Shown piece after piece: positions 23,376-31,443 of a stretch of 64,000 nt of DNA. A program made the translations under genes and the position numbers. Below the pieces are notes generated by a model, which searched no databases, was not told the origin of the DNA, and was given only the letters and a program-made list of their open reading frames with translations. The stretch covers positions 5,402,501 to 5,466,500 of the forward strand of contig NZ_AP024745.1 in NCBI RefSeq assembly GCF_019704555.1. Reading direction: 5' to 3'. Numbering within the stretch: position 1 is the first letter of the stretch; every line of letters begins with the position of its first letter. The DNA is from Actinoplanes sp. L3-i22. GTDB lineage: Bacteria; Actinomycetota; Actinomycetes; Mycobacteriales; Micromonosporaceae.

Positions 23376-24227
23376 ATGGAACAGCGACCCATGGCCAGCG
23401 GTTTGACCCGGCGCAATCGGCGTCTGACCGATGTCGAGACCCGGGATCGGATGCTGCGGGCCGCCATCGAGATGATCAATCGAGATGGCCTCACCGTGAG
23501 CCTTGAGCACCTCAGCTTCGAGGCGATCATCCGGGCCGCGGAGGTGTCCCGGAGCAGCGCCTACCGCCACTGGCAGTACAAGGACCAGTTCTTCGGCGAC
23601 GTGGTCAAGGAACTGGCCCGCACCGCCGGCGCGCCGGTCGTCCGGGACGAGATCGGCCTGCTCAAGGAGATCCTGGCCGAGAAGAAGGAATGGCTGTCGA
23701 CCCCGCGCGGGCGGCACGACCTGATCGTCGAGCTGATCCGGCGGCTGGCTCATTTCGACCTGCGGGCGGTGCTCGCGTCGCCGGCCTGGCGGACCTACCA
23801 TGCGCTCTGCGCCACCGTCACCGGCCTGGCCGACGGCGATCTGCGGGCCCAGGTCCAGGCCGCGCTCGCCGAATCGGAACAGGCCCGGATCACGCGCATC
23901 GCCGGTGCGTGGCAGACCCTGGCCGGGGCGTTCGGCTACCGATTGCGGCCCGAGCTCAACGCCGGATTCGACACCCTCGCCGCGGTGCTGAGCGTCAACC
24001 TGCACGGCATGATCATCACCGAGATCGCGGCGCCGGAGATCGCCGGCCGGGAGACCGTCGCCGGCCCGTTCGGCGCACCGGCCGACCAGCGCTGGTCGCT
24101 GTCGGCGCTGAGCCTCGCCGGCGTGGCGATGATGTTTCTCGAGCCCGACCCGGACGCCGAGTGGGGCGATCTCCGGCTGGTGCACCTGTATCAGGCTGTC
24201 GACGAGTGGGCGGCGCGGGACAACTGA
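23376..24227 (+). CDS. TetR-family transcriptional regulator
   Basis: A 283-residue regulator, longer than the usual 200 or so. The N-terminal HTH (about 20-68) reads DVETRDRMLRAAIEMI...EAIIRAAEVSRSSAYRHWQYKDQFF. The large C-terminal ligand domain is all-helical. Starts at ATG 23376 and 23391 are both possible. It is divergent from the nitroreductase/YceI operon and probably represses it and itself through the palindrome in the gap. The effector is unknown. Confidence 0.88.
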   Translation: MEQRPMASGLTRRNRRLTDVETRDRMLRAAIEMINRDGLTVSLEHLSFEAIIRAAEVSRSSAYRHWQYKDQFFGDVVKELARTAGAPVVRDEIGLLKEILAEKKEWLSTPRGRHDLIVELIRRLAHFDLRAVLASPAWRTYHALCATVTGLADGDLRAQVQAALAESEQARITRIAGAWQTLAGAFGYRLRPELNAGFDTLAAVLSVNLHGMIITEIAAPEIAGRETVAGPFGAPADQRWSLSALSLAGVAMMFLEPDPDAEWGDLRLVHLYQAVDEWAARDN

Positions 24228-24307
24228 CCGGCACCCACCGCCAAGCCTGCCCGGTTCGGGACCCACCACGTCGCCACCCACCGCGCTGAACGGCTCCGGA
24301 ACGACGA

Positions 24308-25480
24308 TCAATTCATGAACGCCGCGACGACGACGTTGCCGAGCACGCCGAGGACGGCACCACCCACGAATGTCCACACTGCGGTGCGATTGCTGGACCG
24401 CTGCAGTTCATTGCTCAGGACAAGGATGTGCGCGCGCAGTTTCCGATCCAGTTCCGAGTCGTCCGGTGAAGGCTGATCGGGGATCGTCACCGACGACTCG
24501 GGTACCTGCTCGGGCGAGTGTGGCCGATAGAATGCGACGGCCTGACGCAGGATCACGAGTGCGAAGATCGACACGGCGCCGGTGGCCTCGACCGTGCTCA
24601 GGATCGCACCGGACATGACTTTACCGGCCAGGAACAGCGTCACCAGGGTGAGCGGCAGGAGCGGGGTCACCGTGGAAAGCCACGTGGCCTCCTGCGGCGC
24701 TTGGTGGGCGACGCGGCGCACCGGGTGGAAGTCCGGCATGGCGACCGCCCGGACGACGAGCAGCGCGCCTGCCAGATATCCGGCGCTCGCCACCAATGGG
24801 TACCGGGCGATGGTTCCGTTCAGGTACATGCTGAACGTGATATCGGACAGCGAGTTGGCGACCAGTCCGGCGCCGATCAGTGAGAGGTGCCGCAGGTTTT
24901 CGCGAGGGATGCGGCGCGTGGTGTAAATGAGCACGACTTGCGTGATCAGCACGACTTCCGCCGCGGGCACCCAGAAGACCAGCACCGAACGCGCGGAGGC
25001 GGCCCCGAGGGCGGTCATCCAGGCGAGCAGGAACAGCGAGCCGGACACGAGGAGACTGTCGAGAACCAGCCGCACCTCCGTGCGGCTGTCCCGGTGTGGC
25101 TGACCAGCCGTTGCGTGCCGGGTAATGACGGCAAGGCCGCAGATCACCACCAGCGCGGTGACCAGCCAGGCCACGTCGGGCCAGGACGGTACGGCCGGGT
25201 CGGACCGTTCGGCCGGCCCGTACCCCGCCCACACACCTTGGCCGGTGGCGTTCGCCGCGAGGGCGGTCGCCGCCAGGACCCGCCATCGCCGCTCCCAGCC
25301 GCGGGTCCGCGCCGCGAACCATCCACAGGCGATCGCCGCGCACGTGGTGATCGCGGTGACCATCACATTGTCCACGGCCACCGCGGTCTCGCGCGGAAGG
25401 GTCAGCAGGAACAATTCATAGGAACCGAGGACCAGTGCGGCCGCGGATATTCGGTGCATTACCGATGCGGTGGCGGACAT
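24308..25480 (-). CDS. Multi-pass integral membrane protein of unknown function
   Basis: A 390-residue protein with about nine hydrophobic segments (residues 10-345) and one final C-terminal segment (VWTFVGGAVLGVLGNVVVAAFM). The N-terminal plan, with MHRISAAALVLGSYELFLL and WPDVAWLVTALVVICGLAV, resembles the membrane sensor modules that precede GGDEF domains in actinobacteria. No GGDEF, EAL or kinase domain follows, only a short cytosolic helix (about 330-365) before the last segment. The start ATG follows a strong GGGAGGAG. It could be a stand-alone sensor; no function is assigned. Confidence 0.7.
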   Translation of the reverse strand: MSATASVMHRISAAALVLGSYELFLLTLPRETAVAVDNVMVTAITTCAAIACGWFAARTRGWERRWRVLAATALAANATGQGVWAGYGPAERSDPAVPSWPDVAWLVTALVVICGLAVITRHATAGQPHRDSRTEVRLVLDSLLVSGSLFLLAWMTALGAASARSVLVFWVPAAEVVLITQVVLIYTTRRIPRENLRHLSLIGAGLVANSLSDITFSMYLNGTIARYPLVASAGYLAGALLVVRAVAMPDFHPVRRVAHQAPQEATWLSTVTPLLPLTLVTLFLAGKVMSGAILSTVEATGAVSIFALVILRQAVAFYRPHSPEQVPESSVTIPDQPSPDDSELDRKLRAHILVLSNELQRSSNRTAVWTFVGGAVLGVLGNVVVAAFMN

Positions 25481-25667
25481 GCTCCTCCCTGGATTGCGAG
25501 TCCGGCCGTCTGCGCGGGCCGAAAGATAGCAGCCCGGCAATGTCGATCGGTGGTCGGCAATACGACAAAACCAGGGTTGAACCTCGCCCATTGTGCGAAC
25601 GGCTGATGCGGTCCCAGGAGGTTGCTCCGAGGTTGCGGCCCGACCGGCCGGATAGGATCATCCGGGC

Positions 25668-26043
25668 GTGTCTCGAACGGAACAGCTGCTGCTCAGGCCC
25701 TGGCGCGAGGACGACGCCCCGGCGGTGCTCGCCGCATTCGGCGCGGACGACATGGCCACCCAGGCCGGCGAACCGATCACCGACCTGGCGGCGGCCGGGC
25801 GGTGGATCGTGAGGTGGCGCGAGGCCGCGGAGGCGTTCCCGTTCGCGGTCCGGTCCGCGGGCCGGGTCGTCGGTCACGTCGCGGTGAGCGGGGTGGACCC
25901 GCAACACTCGGTCGGCTGGGTCTCCTACTGGACGACGCAGGCGGTGCGCGGGCGCGGGTGAAAGCTTCGACGTCGAGCTGCACGCCCGGCTGCGCACCGA
26001 TCCCGCGCCCACGCCGCGGCACTCCTACGCGATCGACCGGTGA
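25668..26043 (+). pseudogene. GNAT N-acetyltransferase with internal deletion
   Basis: From GTG 25668 the frame encodes a normal RimJ/RimL-type N-terminus (EQLLLRPWREDDAPAVLAAF ... VGWVSYWTTQAVRGRG) and stops at 25959-25961. In the next frame, from about 25966 to the TGA at 26041-26043, the typical C-terminal tail of the same family is found (FDVELHARLRTDPAPTPRHSYAIDR). The middle, about 55 codons with the acetyl-CoA-binding (R/Q-x-x-G-x-G/A) region, is missing. This is best explained by one internal out-of-frame deletion at about 25960, giving an inactive gene. Confidence 0.8.
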
Positions 26044-26115
26044 CCGCTCTTACCGCCCGGCCCGGGGCGCGGTCGTGGGGCCGTACGGCGGCCTGTTCCG
26101 TGGTTTGATGATCGT

Positions 26116-26670
26116 GTGGACACTGCGGGCGGGGCCGGGCGTAGAGCGATCATCTTCCATGGGACCGGCGGCAACCCGGGGGTGGCCTGGTATCCCTGGC
26201 TCGCGGGGCAGCTCTCCGAGCGGGGCTACGTCGTCGACGTGCCGCACCACCCCGAGGTCAACGTCGAGCCGATCGGCACGTTCCTGCCGAAGGTCCTGGA
26301 CCAGCACCGCTTCGACGAGCACACCGTGCTGGTCGGCCACTCCGGCGGTGCGGCCCTGCTGCTCGCCGTCCTGGAGCACGTGCAGGTGACCGTCGCGCAG
26401 GCGATCCTGGTGGCCGGCTACAGCACCCAGCCCAACACGTCGGAGGAGCCGGTTCTTCAGGCGGACTACGACTGGGACGCGATCCGGTCGCACGTTCGCG
26501 ACATCTACTTCGTGAACTCCCGGAACGATCCGTACGGCTGCGACGACCGCCAGGGGCGGGCCATGTTCGATCGGCTCGGCGGCACGCAGATCGTCCGCGA
26601 CGACGGCCACTTCGGCGACTACAACCAGGAGTACGACACGTTCGAGCTGGTGAACCGGCTCATTCCCTGA
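26116..26670 (+). CDS. RBBP9/YdeN-type alpha/beta hydrolase
   Basis: A 184-residue small serine hydrolase. It has an early oxyanion loop IIFHGTGGNP, nucleophile motif GHSGG (near residues 75-79), Asp in NSRNDPYG (about 139) and catalytic His in DDGHFGDYN near 161. This matches the compact RBBP9/YdeN family, whose substrates are mostly unknown. The start is GTG 26116 with a poor ribosome-binding site. The 3' end overlaps the convergent Nudix gene by 11 bp. Confidence 0.85.
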   Translation: MDTAGGAGRRAIIFHGTGGNPGVAWYPWLAGQLSERGYVVDVPHHPEVNVEPIGTFLPKVLDQHRFDEHTVLVGHSGGAALLLAVLEHVQVTVAQAILVAGYSTQPNTSEEPVLQADYDWDAIRSHVRDIYFVNSRNDPYGCDDRQGRAMFDRLGGTQIVRDDGHFGDYNQEYDTFELVNRLIP

Positions 26671-27127
26671 GGTGCCCGGTGGCGCGCAGCAGCGCCCGGG
26701 CGAACCGGTTGAGCTCGATCTCGGCGAGCTGGAGCGGGGCGAACCAGCCCAGCTCGCTGATCTCCTCCTGGTCCGGGGCGGGCGTCCCGCCGGCGACCCC
26801 CGCCTGGTAGACGGCGGTGACGTAGGCGACCCGGTCCCCGTTGGGGTAGGTCACCTCGAAGTCGGCGCCGCCGAGCACGTCCAGCAGGCGCGGCTCGCCG
26901 ATCCGGAGGCCGGTCTCCTCGTGGATCTCCCGCGCGGCCGCCTGGACGGGGGACTCGCCGATCTCGACCGCGCCGCCGGGCACCGCCCAGCCTTCCCGGT
27001 GCCCGGCGTGCCGCACCAGCAGCAGCCGCCCGTGCCCGTCGACGACGACGACCGCCACGGACGGCAGCTGGATCAGTTCGTGACCGATCATCGTGCGGAG
27101 CCGGGCCAGGTGCGCGGAGATACCCAT
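26660..27127 (-). CDS. Nudix hydrolase
   Basis: A 155-residue cytosolic pyrophosphohydrolase. The complete Nudix box GGAVEIGESPVQAAAREIHEETGL (about residues 56-79) fits Gx5Ex7REUxEExGU, and the following strands fit the MutT fold. It hydrolyses a nucleoside diphosphate linked to some moiety; the substrate cannot be predicted. It starts at ATG 27127, 35 bp downstream of the GH26 stop on the same strand, so read-through from the mannanase promoter is possible. Confidence 0.9.
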   Translation of the reverse strand: MGISAHLARLRTMIGHELIQLPSVAVVVVDGHGRLLLVRHAGHREGWAVPGGAVEIGESPVQAAAREIHEETGLRIGEPRLLDVLGGADFEVTYPNGDRVAYVTAVYQAGVAGGTPAPDQEEISELGWFAPLQLAEIELNRFARALLRATGHLRE

Positions 27128-27162
27128 CTGGTCACGGTAGCCGCGGCGTACCCAATCGGCTC

Positions 27163-28158
27163 TTAGAAGTTGATCTCGCCCTGGTTGAGGACGCGGGGCA
27201 GGAAGTAGGCCGTCTGGATCTCGGCGTTGGTGTTGTTGCCGCGCAGTTGCTCGGACCAGATCATGAACCAGGCCCATTTCGGCTGGCTGTTGAGCAGCGC
27301 CGCGGTCGGCATCTTGCCCATCTCGGCGATCGCGATCGGCTTGCCCGCGGCGATCGACTGGATCTGGTTGTAGTCCGACGTCGACGGATAGTTCTTGTAC
27401 CAGGCGTCGAGCGAGACCACGTCGACATAGTTGCTGCCGGGGTAGTACTGCGCCCAGTTGGCGGTCGGGTTGTCCTGGACGTTCCAGACCCAGATCAGGT
27501 TGTCCAGGCCCTGGCTGTCGAAGTAGTCCCGCATCTGCTGGTAGATCTTGGCCCCGCCGTTCGTGCCGGGCCGGGCGCCCCACCAGTTCCAGCTCTCGTT
27601 CATCTCGTGGAACGGCCGCCACAGCACCGGGATGCCGGCGTCCTTGAGCTGCTTGAGGTACGGCACGACGGCGGCCATCCGGCTGCGCCACACGGCGTTC
27701 AGGTTCGTGCCGCCGGTGACGATCTCCTGGAACTGAGCGTTGGTGATGCTCGTCTTCACGCCGCCGTCGAAGTTGCAGGTGGCGCCGACCGTGGGGGAGC
27801 AGGCGTGCCAGGTCAGGGCCACGAGCGAGCCGTTGGCCCACTCGGTCTTGGCCTGGTTGATCACGGACTGCCGGTTGGCGATGTCGGTGGAGGTGAACAT
27901 CATGTCGCCGCCCCACAGCCCCGGGTACTGCCCGGTGACGGCCTTGACCTGGGCGGTGTACTGGCCGGGGTTGCTCGCCGGCTCCTTGTTGTGCTGGCCG
28001 GAGACGATCGATGTGCCGGTGATCGACCTCAGGTAGCTGAGCACCGTGGACTTCGGCGTGGCGGCGAAGGCCGAGGCCTCGGTCGCGCTGTAGATCAGGC
28101 CCGAGCCGAGCAGCGCGAGGACAGCGCCGAGGGCCCAGACGGGACGGGGGATTCTCAT
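27163..28158 (-). CDS. Secreted GH26 beta-1,4-mannanase
   Basis: A 331-residue exported glycoside hydrolase family 26 enzyme. The signal peptide covers residues 1-32 (VWALGAVLALLGSGLIYSATEASAFA). The TIM-barrel catalytic domain has acid/base Glu185 in RPFHEMNESWNWWG and nucleophile Glu279 in IAIAEMGKM. It is compact, with no carbohydrate-binding module. It cuts mannan backbones outside the cell and supplies oligosaccharides for the ABC importer and GH2 beta-mannosidase encoded at 15.1-20.5 kb. ATG 28158 follows GGAGG. Its promoter shares a 24-bp box and -10 region with that operon, so the two are almost certainly co-regulated. Confidence 0.92.
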   Translation of the reverse strand: MRIPRPVWALGAVLALLGSGLIYSATEASAFAATPKSTVLSYLRSITGTSIVSGQHNKEPASNPGQYTAQVKAVTGQYPGLWGGDMMFTSTDIANRQSVINQAKTEWANGSLVALTWHACSPTVGATCNFDGGVKTSITNAQFQEIVTGGTNLNAVWRSRMAAVVPYLKQLKDAGIPVLWRPFHEMNESWNWWGARPGTNGGAKIYQQMRDYFDSQGLDNLIWVWNVQDNPTANWAQYYPGSNYVDVVSLDAWYKNYPSTSDYNQIQSIAAGKPIAIAEMGKMPTAALLNSQPKWAWFMIWSEQLRGNNTNAEIQTAYFLPRVLNQGEINF

Positions 28159-28196
28159 CGACAGACCTCCGTGGGGACGGATTTTTGGGAAGCGGG

Positions 28197-28248
28197 GCCC
28201 AGCATGCGACCGCATCCATCGATGTGTCAAGATTAGATTATTAATTTA
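28197..28248 (-). promoter_or_regulatory. Mannan-regulon promoter/operator of the mannanase gene
   Basis: On the minus strand the 24-bp box at 28248-28225 is identical to 15018-15041 and ends in TTGACA (28230-28225). After 18 bp the 10-mer CATGCTGGGC (28206-28197) is also identical to the ABC-operon copy. The bases between and outside are unrelated, so the match reflects selection on operator and promoter rather than recent duplication of a long segment. Confidence 0.75.
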
Positions 28249-28495
28249 AGCAAAGACGATTTGCCCGTACGGACATGAGCCGCCTGCCCGCCGAGCAGCA
28301 TGATCTTGTAACTTCCGTGGATGACAACGTTCCGCACGGTGCCGAGCCGGCCCGCGCAGCCTGAATGGTGAGGACTCCGGTTCTTGGCCGTCCACCGGCG
28401 ACGTCGGTGAGCGCGGCGTTCAGAGCGACGACGGCCGAGGCCGGGCCGATTTCGGCGAGCGTGACAAGCGCCGCGTCCGGCCCTTCCGGCGTGGC

Positions 28496-29323
28496 TCAGT
28501 TCGTGCTGTCGCGGGCGACGATGTGGGCCGGCGGTGCCTGGTAGACCGTGGCCGGGCGGCCGGCCATCGCGTCCAGCATGGCGTTCGCGGCCAGCTCGCC
28601 GATGCGGACCACGTCGTGGCTGATCGCGGACAGCGCCGGCGCGGCCAGCTGGCACAGCGCCGAGTCGTCCCACGCGACCACCGACATGCGCGCCGGCACC
28701 GCGATCTCGCGTTCGCGCAGCAGGTCCAGGGCGGCGAGGGCCATCAGGTCGTTGTCGCAGACGAGCGCGGTCGGCGCGTGGGTGAGCAGGTCGCCGGTGG
28801 CGGTGCGGCCCGACTCGTACGAATAATCGCCCTCGGCCTGCACCAGCGTGACCCCCAGCTCGTCGGCCTCGGCCCGCGCGCCGTCGCGGCGCAGCTGGGT
28901 GTGCACGAAGGACAGCGGCCCACTGAGCTGCCCGATCACCGTGTGCCCGCCCTCGGCCAGGAACCGGATCGCCTCCCGCGCGTAGCCGGCGTCGTCGGTC
29001 CACACCGTCGGCAGCCCGGGGGCGGTCGACGGGGCGCCGAGCACCACCGCCGGCAGTCCGAGCCCCTCGACCAGGGCGACCCGGTCGTCGCCGGGCACCA
29101 GGTCGACCAGGATGACCCCGCTGACCCGGTCCTGTTCGGCCCACCGCTCGTAGGTGCGGCTCTCCGCCTCCCGGTCGGTGACCACCTTGACCAGCACCGA
29201 GACGCCGGCCGGGGTCAGCACGCGCTCGAGTCCCTCGATGAACTCGTGGTAGTACGGCTCCTCGCCGAGCACCCGCGAGGCCCGCGCGAGAACCAGGCCG
29301 ACCCGCCGTTGCGACTGTGCCAC
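28496..29323 (-). CDS. LacI-type sugar-sensor protein lacking the DNA-binding domain (copy 2)
   Basis: A 275-residue paralogue of the protein at 12935-13915, with the same start point (RRVGLVLARASRVLGEEPYYHEFIEGLERVL) and no HTH. It ends at HIVARDSTN, the natural end of a LacI effector domain. The GTG at 29323 follows GGAGGA. The 79-bp gap to the divergent ROK gene contains a perfect inverted repeat. In copy 1 the ROK and LacI-like genes are in one operon; here they are divergent. Conserved pairing in two layouts supports a functional partnership. Confidence 0.82.
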   Translation of the reverse strand: MAQSQRRVGLVLARASRVLGEEPYYHEFIEGLERVLTPAGVSVLVKVVTDREAESRTYERWAEQDRVSGVILVDLVPGDDRVALVEGLGLPAVVLGAPSTAPGLPTVWTDDAGYAREAIRFLAEGGHTVIGQLSGPLSFVHTQLRRDGARAEADELGVTLVQAEGDYSYESGRTATGDLLTHAPTALVCDNDLMALAALDLLREREIAVPARMSVVAWDDSALCQLAAPALSAISHDVVRIGELAANAMLDAMAGRPATVYQAPPAHIVARDSTN

Positions 29324-29360
29324 CGATTCCTCCGTACTCGTTACGCCGACAGGTACGGTA

Positions 29361-29385
29361 TCGCCTGACAGTGGGGATCAGGCGA
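29361..29385. promoter_or_regulatory. Perfect inverted repeat between LacI-like and ROK genes
   Basis: TCGCCTGA (29361-29368) and TCAGGCGA (29378-29385) are exact 8-bp arms with a 9-bp spacer, 17 bp before the ROK start codon. This is a plausible operator for autoregulation of the divergent pair. It does not resemble the AT-rich mannan box. Confidence 0.55.
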
Positions 29386-29402
29386 AACGGGGATCTTGCG
29401 AG

Positions 29403-30581
29403 ATGGCACGTCGGGAAACGCCCGCGGCGGGGCCGGGCAGTCGTGCCCTGATCGTGGACGTGATCCGCTCGGCGGTCTCGATCAGCCGGGTGGAGGTCGC
29501 CGAGCGCACCGGCCTCACCCAGCCGTCGATCTCGAACATCGTCCGGGACCTGATCGCCGACGGGATCGTGCACGAGACCGGCTCGACCGGCTCGGCCCGC
29601 GGCAAGCCCCGCCAGCTGCTGGCGATCACCCCGGCCACCCGGTTCGGCGTCGGCTTCCAGCTCGGGCCGGACACGGTGACCTGCGTGGCCATCGACCTCA
29701 CCGGTGGGGTGGTGGGCCGCGAGGTCGTCCCGCTCGGCGACTCCGACCTGGCCGACCAGCTCGCCGAGCGCTTCGACGACTTCCTGCTCGACCTGGACCT
29801 GCCCCGCGACCGGATCGAGGGCCTGGCGATCGTGGCGCCGGCCGCCCCGCCCAGCAGCGGGGACAGCCCGCCGGAGTGGGCCGCGGCCCGGCGCGGGCTG
29901 GCCGAGCGGCTGGGCATCCCGGTGCTGGTGGAGAACGACGCGGCGGCCGCGGCGCTCGGCGAGTTCTGGACCCGGCGGGTGTCGCGCGAGCAGGCGTTCG
30001 GCAGCGTCTACCTGTCCGCCGGGGTCGGCGCCGGCCTGGTCTTCGGCGGGGCGCTGTTCCGGGGCACCAGCTTCGACGCCGGCGAGCTCGGACATCTGTC
30101 GATCATGTACGACGGCCGGCCGTGCCCGTGCGGCAACCGCGGCTGCGTCGAGCGCTACGCCTCGATGACCGCGACCGTCGACGCGGCCCGCGAGGCCGGA
30201 CTGGCCGTCGACCACAAGAACGTGTTCAGCGCGTACGACGCGATCGCGCACGCCGCGGTCAGCGGCGACCCGGACGCGTTCGCCGTGGTCGATCAGGCGG
30301 CCGGCTACCTCAGCGTCGCGGTGACCTCGATGGTGAACCTGCTCGACCTGGGCCGGGTGGTGCTGACCGGGCCGGGCATGGCGATCGCCGGCTCGATCTA
30401 CGCCCGCCGGCTGCGGGCCCAACTGGCCGCGACCGCGCACGCCCGGTTCCGGCACGGGATCGTCGTCGAGCTGTCCGCCCAGCCGCGCGACGCGGCCGGC
30501 ATCGGCGCGGCGGCCCTGGTCGTGCAGGCGTCGATCGCCCCCGGCCACACCACCGGAGTCTCCGGCGCCGACGAGGACTGA
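29403..30581 (+). CDS. ROK-family transcriptional repressor (copy 2)
   Basis: A 392-residue paralogue of the ROK protein at 13912-14976, sharing its first ten residues (MARRETPAAG) and near-identical HTH text (TGLTQPSISNIVRDLIADGI). The effector domain keeps ELGH, CPCGNRGCVERYAS and ENDAAAAALGEF, so the sugar and zinc sites look intact, unlike copy 1. Extra residues lie near 142-160, 263-268 and 345-355. It probably senses a mannoside and acts on the mannanase promoter or both mannan promoters. Which copy binds the AT-rich box cannot be told from sequence. Confidence 0.88.
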   Translation: MARRETPAAGPGSRALIVDVIRSAVSISRVEVAERTGLTQPSISNIVRDLIADGIVHETGSTGSARGKPRQLLAITPATRFGVGFQLGPDTVTCVAIDLTGGVVGREVVPLGDSDLADQLAERFDDFLLDLDLPRDRIEGLAIVAPAAPPSSGDSPPEWAAARRGLAERLGIPVLVENDAAAAALGEFWTRRVSREQAFGSVYLSAGVGAGLVFGGALFRGTSFDAGELGHLSIMYDGRPCPCGNRGCVERYASMTATVDAAREAGLAVDHKNVFSAYDAIAHAAVSGDPDAFAVVDQAAGYLSVAVTSMVNLLDLGRVVLTGPGMAIAGSIYARRLRAQLAATAHARFRHGIVVELSAQPRDAAGIGAAALVVQASIAPGHTTGVSGADED

Positions 30582-30593
30582 CGGGCCACCGGA

Positions 30594-30986
30594 TCAGAGC
30601 GGCGCCGGCTGGGCGAGCACCGTCGTCATCGCGGCCGGGACCGTGGCGAACATCGTGAAGACCGTGCTCAGCCGCGCCGCGCGCAGCACCTCGGTGACGA
30701 ACGGCGGCGCGGCGGCCAGCAACAGTCCGCCAGGGCCGCGGCGCGCGGCCTGACCGGCGGCGGCGAGGACGCCGAGCGCCACCGAGTCGATCGCGCCCAC
30801 CCGGCTCAGATCCACGATGATCCAGGGCTGTTCGGCGACCGCGGCGGCCAGGGTGGCCCGCAGCCGGGCGGCCACCGCCAGGTCCACGTCGCCGACCAGC
30901 CGGATCAGGCACATGCCGGTCATCGTGTGCACCACGATCCGGCATTCGTCGGCCTCGTACCCGTTCTCGACAGTCATGACATCCAC
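30594..30986 (-). CDS. STAS-domain anti-anti-sigma factor
   Basis: A 130-residue protein of the SpoIIAA/RsbV type. The STAS fold pattern spans residues 20-125, and the phosphorylatable Ser lies in VGAIDSVALGVLAAAG (about residue 68). It would bind and sequester an anti-sigma factor kinase when unphosphorylated. No anti-sigma or sigma gene is adjacent. The GTG start at 30986 follows GGGAGG. It is divergent from the small basic protein gene at 31110, whose upstream region has a SigB/SigF-like promoter, so both may belong to one stress response (inference). Confidence 0.85.
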   Translation of the reverse strand: MDVMTVENGYEADECRIVVHTMTGMCLIRLVGDVDLAVAARLRATLAAAVAEQPWIIVDLSRVGAIDSVALGVLAAAGQAARRGPGGLLLAAAPPFVTEVLRAARLSTVFTMFATVPAAMTTVLAQPAPL

Positions 30987-31044
30987 GACGAGCCTCCCGT
31001 TCGTGCGAGCGAGCGTGATCCACTCTTTCCCCGTCCGCCCGCAC

Positions 31045-31069
31045 GTTTCACCGATTTCGACCCGGGAAA
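31045..31069 (+). promoter_or_regulatory. SigB/SigF-like stress promoter candidate
   Basis: GTTT (31045-31048), a 15-bp spacer and GGGAAA (31064-31069) approximate the actinobacterial SigB/SigF consensus GTTT-N15-17-GGGTAT. It lies 41 bp upstream of the start codon at 31110. The match to the -10 element is imperfect. Confidence 0.4.
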
Positions 31070-31109
31070 TTCAAAAGACGATTTCGACGTACGACGTAGG
31101 GAGGCGACG

Positions 31110-31433
31110 ATGCCGGCCGGATCCAGTCCCAAACGGGAACGCCAGTACGAGCACATCAAGGACAGTGTCGAGAAGCGCGGCGAGTCGACCGAGACGGCCA
31201 AGGAGATCGCCGCCCGCACGGTGAACAAGGAACGCGCCCGCGCCGGCGAATCGCGGACCGCGAGCCGCACCTCGCTCGACGACGTCTCCTCGGGCCACCG
31301 CGGCGGCAAGCGCTCACACACCGGCGCGCAGGGCCGTACCAAGGAGCAGCTGTACAACGAGGCCAAGAAACGCAACATCGCCGGCCGCTCCGCGATGACC
31401 AAGGCCCAACTCGAAGCCGCCCTGGCCCGCTGA
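31110..31433 (+). CDS. Small basic 'plasmid stabilization'-like protein with Rho-N/SAP-type C-terminus
   Basis: A 107-residue, Lys/Arg/Ser-rich soluble protein. The N-terminal half (KRERQYEHIKDSVEKRGESTETAKEIAARTVNKERAR) is a conserved helix seen in actinobacterial proteins loosely annotated as plasmid stabilization proteins. The C-terminal TKEQLYNEAKKRNIAGRSAMTKAQLEAALA resembles a Rho-N/SAP DNA- or RNA-binding motif. ATG 31110 follows AGGGAGG. The charge and motif suggest nucleic-acid binding under stress; real plasmid maintenance is unlikely in this context. Confidence 0.75.
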   Translation: MPAGSSPKRERQYEHIKDSVEKRGESTETAKEIAARTVNKERARAGESRTASRTSLDDVSSGHRGGKRSHTGAQGRTKEQLYNEAKKRNIAGRSAMTKAQLEAALAR

Positions 31434-31443
31434 CCGAATCCGG

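Noticed and set aside
15018..28248. Interpretation of the two 24-bp boxes as att sites or transposon ends of a 13-kb element
   Set aside because: Each lies precisely over a promoter with matching -35/-10 spacing, there is no integrase or transposase, and the enclosed genes are ordinary chromosomal genes.
28249..28495. Possible gene between the mannanase promoter and LacI-like copy 2
   Set aside because: No frame has a start with ribosome-binding site or recognisable product; treated as non-coding.
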